Source: Nocardiopsis_B mangrovi
GTDB lineage: Bacteria > Actinomycetota > Actinomycetes > Streptosporangiales > Streptosporangiaceae
Direction: 5' to 3'
NCBI RefSeq assembly: GCF_042653925.1
Contig: NZ_JBHSFQ010000005.1
Coordinates: 1 to 64,000, forward strand
Length of the DNA: 64,000 nt
In this document: piece by piece, positions 58,528 through 64,000 of the stretch
Position numbering within the stretch: the stretch's first letter is position 1
Layout of the letters: every line of letters begins with the position of its first letter
The notes under the pieces: model-generated
Told to the model about the DNA's origin: nothing
Database searches by the model: none
Seen by the model: the letters and a program-made list of their open reading frames with translations, nothing else
Program-made: the position numbers and the translations under genes

Positions 58528-59466
58528 TCATTGCTTGACGCTCCCCGCCGCCAGTCCCGACTGCCAGTGGCGCTGGAGGAGGAGGAAGGAGATGATCAGC
58601 GGCACGATCGCCAGGAGCGACCCGGTGAGGACCACGTTGTACACGGGTTCGAGGTTGGCCCCCGTCGTCACCTGGTTGTTGAGCTGGTTCAGGCCGACCG
58701 TGAGCGGATAGAGGGCGGGGTCGCTGAGCATGATCAGCGGCAGGAAGTAGTTGTTCCAGGTGTGCACCAGGTTGAACAGCAGGACCGTGGCGAACCCGGG
58801 TGAGAGCAGGCGGAAGGCCACGCTCCAGAACGTGGTCCAGGCGCCCGCGCCGTCGATTCTGGCCGCCTCCAGCAGCGAGTCCGGGATGGAGTCCGCCGCG
58901 AAGACCGTCATGAGGTAGAGGCCGAAGGGGCTCACCAGGGCGGGGATGATGATCGCCATGCGGGTGTCGGTGATCCCGAGCTCGGCGAAGAGCAGGAAGG
59001 TGGGGACCGCGAGGGCGGTCGCGGGGATGGTGATGGCGCCGAAGACCAGCGCCCGGATGAAGCGCTTCGCGGGGAAGTCGAACTTGGCCAGGGCGTATCC
59101 GCCGAACGCGCAGATGAGCGTGGCCCCCACCGCACCGGTCACCGAGTACAGGACCGTGTTGAAGAGCCAGGTGAGGTAGATGCCGTCCTGGTGGGTCACC
59201 GTGGTCACGATGTTGTCCCACAGGGCGAACTCCGAGCCGAACCACAGGCCGTTGGTGCCGAACAGCTCGCCGTTCGTCTTGGTCGCGTTGACCGTGAGCC
59301 AGTAGAGCGGCAGCAGCGTGTACAGCACCATGAGCGCCATCGCGGCCTGGAGGGCGATGTCGGCCCGGGGCCGGCGCCGCCCGGCCGCCTTCCGGGAGGG
59401 CGCCGAGGGGGGTCCGGCCGCGGCGGTGGTCCGGGGCCGGACGGCGGAACGCGTGCTCGTGCTCAT
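58528..59466 (-). CDS. ABC sugar transporter permease (MalG-like)
   Basis: 312 aa. A basic N-terminal tail is followed by six helices; IALQAAMALMVLYTLLPLYW is the first. The ATPase-contact loop (EAA motif) is in SIPDSLLEAARIDGAGAWTT. It forms half of the membrane channel of a CUT1 sugar importer. No ATPase gene is nearby, as usual in actinomycetes, where a shared MsiK-type ATPase energises many such systems. ATG 59466 overlaps the upstream permease stop by 4 nt. Confidence 0.9.
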   Translation of the reverse strand: MSTSTRSAVRPRTTAAAGPPSAPSRKAAGRRRPRADIALQAAMALMVLYTLLPLYWLTVNATKTNGELFGTNGLWFGSEFALWDNIVTTVTHQDGIYLTWLFNTVLYSVTGAVGATLICAFGGYALAKFDFPAKRFIRALVFGAITIPATALAVPTFLLFAELGITDTRMAIIIPALVSPFGLYLMTVFAADSIPDSLLEAARIDGAGAWTTFWSVAFRLLSPGFATVLLFNLVHTWNNYFLPLIMLSDPALYPLTVGLNQLNNQVTTGANLEPVYNVVLTGSLLAIVPLIISFLLLQRHWQSGLAAGSVKQ

Positions 59467-60374
59467 CGGGTCCCACCTCGTGCGGTCAGCCATTGTGCGA
59501 AGTAGGCGACGCCCACCGTGACCGCGCCGAGCACGACGGCCACCGCGGCCGAGTAGGTGACCTGGTTGGCATTGAAGGCCAGCTGGTGGGCGTACATGTT
59601 GGGGGTGTAGTAGGTGCTGATGGCGGCCGGGGCCAGGGATTGCAGCACATTGGGCTCGTTGAACAGCTGGAAGCTCCCGATGATCGAGAACAGGGTGGCC
59701 ACCCACAGCGCGGGCCGCAGGGCCGGGATCTTGATGCTCAGCGCGATCCGCGCCTCGCCGGCCCCGTCGATGGCCGCGGCCTCGTAGAGCTCCTCGGGCA
59801 CCGCCCGCAGCGCCGCGTAGAGGATCAGCATGTTGTAACCGAGGAACTCCCAGGTCACCACGTTGCCGATGGCGGCGAGCACCCACGACTGGGACAGCGG
59901 GGACGGCAGCGCCAGGCCGGTCGCGTCGTTGAGCTGGCCCACCAGGCCGAACTGGTCGCCGTAGATGAACCCCCACATCAGCGCCGCCACGACCGAGGGG
60001 ACGGCGTAGGGCATGAAGATGCTGATCCGCATGAACCTCATGGCGCGGACCCGGCCCGAGTCCAGGATGAGCGCGGCCGCCAGCGCCAGCCCGATCATGA
60101 CGGGCACCTGGACGACCAGGAAGAGCGCGACCCGGGAGATCCCTTCCAGGAGCCTCTGGTCGGTGGCCGCGTCTACGTAGTTCTGGAGTCCGACGAAGGA
60201 GCGCCCGCCGATGAGCTGGTCGCGGAAGAGGCTGAGGCCGCCGGCGTACAGCAGTGGGGCCACGATCCCGGCCGCGAAGACGACCAGGAAGGGGGTGACG
60301 AACAGCAGACCGGTCCAGTCGCGGCGCCAGTGCCTGTGGGGGCGTTTCACCGCTGATAAGGGGACTGAGCTCAT
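59463..60374 (-). CDS. ABC sugar transporter permease (MalF-like)
   Basis: 303 aa with six helices. The first is GLLFVTPFLVVFAAGIVAPL, and the EAA loop is in AVPEELYEAAAIDGAGEARI. It pairs with the MalG-like permease. ATG 60374 is preferred over the in-frame GTG at 60389 because GAAGGAGGAACGG lies just upstream. First gene of the operon (permease, permease, binding protein, lacI-type regulator), divergent from the 2-hydroxyacid dehydrogenase, with a LacI-type operator between them. Confidence 0.9.
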   Translation of the reverse strand: MSSVPLSAVKRPHRHWRRDWTGLLFVTPFLVVFAAGIVAPLLYAGGLSLFRDQLIGGRSFVGLQNYVDAATDQRLLEGISRVALFLVVQVPVMIGLALAAALILDSGRVRAMRFMRISIFMPYAVPSVVAALMWGFIYGDQFGLVGQLNDATGLALPSPLSQSWVLAAIGNVVTWEFLGYNMLILYAALRAVPEELYEAAAIDGAGEARIALSIKIPALRPALWVATLFSIIGSFQLFNEPNVLQSLAPAAISTYYTPNMYAHQLAFNANQVTYSAAVAVVLGAVTVGVAYFAQWLTARGGTR

Positions 60375-60434
60375 CCGTTCCTCCTTCACCTGGCTGGCGC
60401 GAAACGGTCACGTACGTGTAACATCGATCGCAGC

Positions 60435-60448
60435 GGAATGCGCTTTCC
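60435..60448. promoter_or_regulatory. LacI-family operator between divergent transport and catabolic genes
   Basis: GGAATGCGCTTTCC is a near-perfect palindrome with the CG centre and GGAA/TTCC arms typical of LacI-family operators. It lies 61 bp from the permease start and 120 bp from the dehydrogenase start, so the LacI-type protein could regulate both directions. Confidence 0.7.
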
Positions 60449-60567
60449 AAAATAAGTGTGATCCAGAACACGGTCAATCCCCCAGGGTCGGGAACCTTCC
60501 GAGCAGCCCGAGAAAGCCCGGGACCGCCCCGATCGGACCGGCGCCGTACGACGAGCGAAGGTGTGCC

Positions 60568-61632
60568 ATGCGCGTCCCCGACCACGCCGACCAACGACGG
60601 ACCGACACGACGGCCGACACCCCCGGGCGACGGCCGCACACCCTGCTCGCCATGGGCGACGCGGCGTTCGCGCACCAGTTCGGCCCGGCGCTGCTCGACC
60701 GGCTGGCGGCGTCCTCCCGGTTGGGCGAGCCCCTGCGGGTGGGCTCCTTCGACGGACCGACGGCGCGCGCCCGGCTCGCGGCGGTCGAGGTGCTCGTGAC
60801 CTCCTGGGGGTGCCCGCCGATCACGGCGCGGGTCCTGGACGCCGCCCCGCACCTGCGCGCGGTCCTGCACGCGGCGGGCAGCGTGCGCGGCCACGTGCCG
60901 CCGGAGGTCTTCGACCGGGGCATCCTGGTGACCACGGCGGCCGCGGCGAACGCCATCCCGGTCGCCGAATACACGCTGGCCATGGTCCTGGCGGCCGGAA
61001 AGCGCGTTCCTTTCCTCGCCCGCCGGGCGCGGGTCCACCGCTCCGACTGGTCCTACGTCTCCGGCCTCGGCCCCCTCAGCAACCGGGGGCGCACGGTGTG
61101 CCTGGTCGGATGGTCCCGGGTCGGCAGGCTCGTCGGCGAGCGCCTGCGCCCCTTCGACATCGACGTGCTGGTCGTCGACCCCCACGCCGACCCCGGCGAC
61201 GTCGCGTCCCTGGGCGCACGGCTGGTGGCGCCCGCCGAGGCGTTCCCCCGGTCCGACGTGCTGAGCCTGCACGCCCCGCTCCTGCCGGCCACGCGGCGGA
61301 TGATCGACGCCGCCGCGCTGGCCCTGCTGCCCGACGGCGCGACCCTGATCAACACCGCGCGCGGCGGGCTGGTGGACACCGACGCCCTGGCGCGCGAATG
61401 CGGGACGGGGCGCCTGTACGCGATCCTGGACGTGACCGACCCCGAGCCCCTGCCCGATACGTCGCCCCTCTACGACTGCCCCAACGTCGTGCTCACGCCC
61501 CACGTCGCCGGCTCCCTGGCCTCGGAGACCGAGCGCATGACCCTGGCCGCGCTGGACGAGCTCGACCGGTACCGGACCGGCCGCCCGCCGCTCGACCGGG
61601 TCACCCCGGAGGTCCTGGGGGTCATGGCGTGA
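60568..61632 (+). CDS. D-isomer-specific 2-hydroxyacid dehydrogenase
   Basis: 354 aa. The NAD-binding signature is GRTVCLVGWSRVGRLVGERL; the catalytic positions appear in LINTARGGLVDTDALA (Arg), DVTDPEPLPDTSPL (Glu) and TPHVAGSLASETE (His). The expected GxGxxG is altered to GWSRVG, which can still bind NAD but is unusual. The substrate could be a sugar-derived 2-keto acid. ATG 60568 has GAAGGTG upstream. It overlaps the DUF2264 gene by 4 nt and is divergent from the ABC permease genes. Confidence 0.85.
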   Translation: MRVPDHADQRRTDTTADTPGRRPHTLLAMGDAAFAHQFGPALLDRLAASSRLGEPLRVGSFDGPTARARLAAVEVLVTSWGCPPITARVLDAAPHLRAVLHAAGSVRGHVPPEVFDRGILVTTAAAANAIPVAEYTLAMVLAAGKRVPFLARRARVHRSDWSYVSGLGPLSNRGRTVCLVGWSRVGRLVGERLRPFDIDVLVVDPHADPGDVASLGARLVAPAEAFPRSDVLSLHAPLLPATRRMIDAAALALLPDGATLINTARGGLVDTDALARECGTGRLYAILDVTDPEPLPDTSPLYDCPNVVLTPHVAGSLASETERMTLAALDELDRYRTGRPPLDRVTPEVLGVMA

Positions 61633-63536
61633 GCGCGAACCCCCTCGTCCTGCCCCCCGAGGACCGCGGGCTGTCGCCCCATACGGGCTGGACGCGCGAC
61701 CACTGGGTCGCCGTGGCCGAGCACCTCCTGCTCTCCGTGCGGCCCTACGCCTCCCCATGCCTGGCCCGCGTCGACCTGCCCGGGCCGGGCAGCGCCTACG
61801 GCCGCGACAGCGACGGCCTCGAAGGGTTCGCCCGGACGTTCGTCCTGGCCGCGTTCCTCGTCGCCGGGCACCGGGGAGCCGACCCCCACGGCTTCCTGGA
61901 CCGGTACCGCAGCGGGCTGCTCGCCGGAACGGACCCCGGAGGCCGCGAGCGCTGGCCGCGCCCGGACGAGCTCGGCCAGGCCAAGGTCGAGGCGGCCTCG
62001 ATCGCACTCGCCCTCATGCTGACGCGCCCCTGGCTGTGGGACCGCCTGGCAGCGCCCGAGCGGGACCGGGTGGTGGACTGGATGTCCGCCGTGGTCGGCG
62101 CGGAGTACCCCCCGATCAACTGGGTGTGGTTCCAGATCATCGTCGAGGAGTTCCTCCGGTCGGTCGGCGGCCCCTGGAGCGGGGCCGACATCGAGCGCGG
62201 CCTGGCGGTCCACGCCGGACTGCGCCGTGCGGGCGGCTGGCTGTCCGACGGGCCGGAACGCGCCTACGACCACTACTGCGGCTGGGCCCTGCACTTCTAC
62301 CCGCTCGTCTGGGCGTCGCTCTCCGGGGAGCCGCCGGCGAGCGAGCGGTACCGGCGGTGGCACGCGGACCTCAGGCGCTTCCTGCACGACCACGTCCGCC
62401 TGATCGGCGCCGACGGCGGCCCGCTCTTCCAGGGCCGCAGCCTGATCTACCGGGCCGCGGCCGCCGCGCCCCTGTGGGTGGGGGCGTGGAGCGGGGCCAC
62501 GGACCTCGACCCCGGGCTGACCAGGCGGGCCGCCTCCGGAATCCTGCGGCACTTCACCGACCGCGGCGCCCCGGACTCCGACGGCCTGCTGACACTCGGC
62601 TGGCACCGGGCCTGGCCCCGCATGCGGCAGTCCTACTCCGGCGGCGGATCGCCCTACTGGGCGGCCAAGGGGTTCTTCGGCCTGCTGCTCCCCCCGGACC
62701 ACCCCGTGTGGACCGCGCCCGAGCGGCCCCTGCCCGTGGAGGCCGCGGACTTCCGCGCCATCGTGCACGCCCCCGGGTGGATCGTCAGCGGCACGGTCGG
62801 CGACGGCGTGGTGCGGGTCGTCAACCACGGGACCGACCACGGCACGGAGGGGGAACCCACCGGGGACTCCCCGCTGTACGCGCGGCTCGGCTACTCCACC
62901 GCCACCGCGCCGCCCCTGGTCGGCGGCTCCCTCGCCGCACCGCTGGACAACAGCGTGGTGGTCCTCGACGCCGGCGGCGCCGCGACGCACCGCACGGGGT
63001 TCAGCGCGCTGGGCGTGCGCGACGACGGCACGGCCGCCATCGGGCACTCGCGGTGGACGGCCCATTGGGTGGCGGTCGAGGAGGACACCGGACCCGACCA
63101 TGGCTCGGGGCGCCGCGGGAGCACGCGCCGCGGCCCCGTGCTCGACGTCTGGTCGGCGGTCCGCGGCGGCGACGAGGTGCGCATCGTCCGCGTGGCCCCC
63201 GGCGAGGACCCCGGACCGCCGGCTCCGCCGTGGCCCGTCCGCGTGGGCGGATGGCCGGTGGCCCCCGATGGCGGTCCGCGGTCGACGGTGACGGTGCTGG
63301 CCGCCGACGGGCCGGTGCGCACCGGCACCGAGCGGCTGGGCGGGGTCGGTCCGCTGGCCGACGCGACCGCGGTCCCCTGGGCCCGCGCCGACCTGCCCGC
63401 GGGCGGAGTGCTCGCGTGCCTGGTCCGCCTCTCGGGCGGGCAGGGCGGAGCGTCCGCCAACGCCTCGGTCGCGGTCACCCCCGAAGGAGCGTCGATCACC
63501 TGGCCGGACGGCGCGACCAGCGGGGTCCGCTTCTGA
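61629..63536 (+). CDS. DUF2264-family protein
   Basis: 635 aa. The N-terminal (alpha/alpha)-barrel-like part is rich in Trp and Tyr: WTRDHWVAVAEHLLLSVRPY, GLEGFARTFVLAAFLVAG, INWVWFQIIVEEFLRSVGG, YDHYCGWALHFYPLVWASLS and SYSGGGSPYWAAKGFFGLLL. These match DUF2264. From memory, some relatives in gut Bacteroides have been linked to a glycoside-hydrolase family acting on uronic-acid-bearing glycans; I could not verify this. No signal peptide, so it would act on imported oligosaccharides. GTG 61629 overlaps the dehydrogenase stop (GTGA). Confidence 0.8.
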   Translation: MSANPLVLPPEDRGLSPHTGWTRDHWVAVAEHLLLSVRPYASPCLARVDLPGPGSAYGRDSDGLEGFARTFVLAAFLVAGHRGADPHGFLDRYRSGLLAGTDPGGRERWPRPDELGQAKVEAASIALALMLTRPWLWDRLAAPERDRVVDWMSAVVGAEYPPINWVWFQIIVEEFLRSVGGPWSGADIERGLAVHAGLRRAGGWLSDGPERAYDHYCGWALHFYPLVWASLSGEPPASERYRRWHADLRRFLHDHVRLIGADGGPLFQGRSLIYRAAAAAPLWVGAWSGATDLDPGLTRRAASGILRHFTDRGAPDSDGLLTLGWHRAWPRMRQSYSGGGSPYWAAKGFFGLLLPPDHPVWTAPERPLPVEAADFRAIVHAPGWIVSGTVGDGVVRVVNHGTDHGTEGEPTGDSPLYARLGYSTATAPPLVGGSLAAPLDNSVVVLDAGGAATHRTGFSALGVRDDGTAAIGHSRWTAHWVAVEEDTGPDHGSGRRGSTRRGPVLDVWSAVRGGDEVRIVRVAPGEDPGPPAPPWPVRVGGWPVAPDGGPRSTVTVLAADGPVRTGTERLGGVGPLADATAVPWARADLPAGGVLACLVRLSGGQGGASANASVAVTPEGASITWPDGATSGVRF

Positions 63537-63571
63537 CGCGGCCCCGCCGTTGCGCGCCGTCCGATCGCGAG

Positions 63572-63605
63572 CCGGCCCCCGGCGGAGGCTGCCACCGGGG
63601 GCCGG
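63572..63605. terminator. 11-bp hairpin between the DUF2264 and small secreted protein genes
   Basis: CCGGCCCCCGG (63572-63582) and CCGGGGGCCGG (63595-63605) with a 12-nt loop, between convergent stops. Confidence 0.75.
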
Positions 63606-63612
63606 TCGGGCA

Positions 63613-63891
63613 CTACGGCACCGAGACGCTGGCCCCGAACTCCTCCACGACGTTGCCGCCGGGGCCGACCACGCTGAGGGGGTCGCCCTGGCAGTCCGGC
63701 TGACCGTAGATGGTGACCGGCTGGTCGGTGCCGTTGCTGACGGATAGCGGCCAGGTCTGCGAGTTGTAGCAGCCGCTGGGGTTGGCGATGGTCTGGAACC
63801 CCAGTCGCAGAATCCCTTGGGCGGCGTGGGAGGGGACCGCGGCGGCCAGGACGAGCCCGGCGGCGGCGAGGGCGACGACGATGCGCTTCAC
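63613..63891 (-). CDS. Small secreted protein
   Basis: 92 aa. A signal peptide (VKRIVVALAAAGLVLAAAVP with AHA-type cleavage after SHAA) precedes a ~67-residue mature domain with two cysteines (GCYNSQTW and PDCQGDP), probably disulfide-bonded, and a beta-rich pattern (WPLSVSNGTDQPVTIYGQ, DPLSVVGPGGNVVEEFGASV). It resembles small actinobacterial exported proteins of unknown role. The start is GTG with CGGAG a few bases upstream. Beyond it, 63892-64000 holds only its upstream region. Confidence 0.75.
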   Translation of the reverse strand: MKRIVVALAAAGLVLAAAVPSHAAQGILRLGFQTIANPSGCYNSQTWPLSVSNGTDQPVTIYGQPDCQGDPLSVVGPGGNVVEEFGASVSVP

Positions 63892-64000
63892 AGCACTCCG
63901 ATCACTGGATGTGGTTGTCCGGCGAGGTCATCCCACCGCCCCGATTCGGCGCGCCGCAATGGCGACCACATCCACTACACCCGTTCTGACCTGCCCCTAT

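Noticed and set aside
58528..62007. Minus-strand frame of over 1100 codons spanning the permease, operator and dehydrogenase region
   Set aside because: Only the last 312 codons (from ATG 59466) match a protein family. The upstream part is an open-by-chance antisense frame that crosses two real genes.
1..64000. tRNA, rRNA, CRISPR arrays, complete insertion sequences and prophage genes
   Set aside because: No cloverleaf-like sequence, regular spacer-repeat pattern, transposase or phage structural gene was seen by reading; a covariance-model scan would be needed to exclude small RNAs.

Overview
The window is very GC-rich DNA with dense, mostly G/C-ending codons, GTG and TTG starts, rare TTA leucine codons and several apparently leaderless genes. 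This points to the chromosome of a high-GC actinomycete. Families such as DUF5954, an ECF41 sigma factor with its usual partner, Spo0M and a CUT1 sugar ABC system without its own ATPase fit Streptomyces-like or Nocardiopsaceae-like organisms. The exact genus is inference. No rRNA, tRNA, CRISPR array or phage was seen.

Region 1 (1-26 kb) is a patchwork of small, mostly monocistronic genes: Spo0M, ArsR, a truncated VOC protein, an MpaB/Lcp-type oxygenase, a CE7 esterase, DUF5954, a frameshifted DoxX-like gene, a P450, a TraB-like protein, a lipid-kinase-family protein, a secreted pyrophosphatase, an NmrA-like reductase divergent from a TetR regulator, an ArsC-like protein, a TetR/membrane-protein pair, an AhpD-like protein with its ECF41 sigma factor, a YdjM-like membrane protein, a TetR/MMPL exporter pair and a secreted metallophosphoesterase. 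Strong hairpins separate many of these units, and palindromic operators precede several of the regulators.

Region 2 (26-36.4 kb) is a catabolic block. An RpiR regulator and a DAO-family oxidoreductase face a six-gene, tightly overlapping operon: sarcosine-oxidase-like flavoenzyme, HyuA and HyuB hydantoinase/oxoprolinase subunits, and a complete tripartite tricarboxylate transporter (TctC, TctB, TctA). This reads as import and hydrolysis of a cyclic amide followed by amine oxidation.

Region 3 (36.4-42 kb) holds a MerR gene, an FMN 2-hydroxyacid oxidase divergent from an FCD-type GntR regulator, a TetR regulator divergent from an MDR oxidoreductase, and a decayed AzlC fragment. Region 4 (41.4-46.3 kb) is a De Ley-Doudoroff D-galactonate operon (dgoK-dgoA-dgoD-transporter) divergent from an IclR regulator.

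Region 5 (46.3-53.6 kb) converges on it: a second sugar-acid operon of otnC and otnK homologues, an isopropylmalate-type dehydrogenase, a TIM-barrel isomerase and a single-cysteine Asp/Glu-racemase-fold protein. A GntR regulator and a CitMHS carboxylate transporter follow. A shared palindrome, CCGGTAAACCGG, lies at both the operon promoter and the gntR promoter. This combination is the best candidate for an undescribed pathway. A 159-bp MITE-like element sits exactly between the stop codons of the CitMHS and MFS genes.

Region 6 (53.7-64 kb) has an MFS exporter, a methyltransferase, and a LacI-regulated unit: a sugar-binding lipoprotein with two permeases, divergent from a 2-hydroxyacid dehydrogenase and a DUF2264 protein, with a LacI-type operator between them. 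A small secreted protein ends the window.
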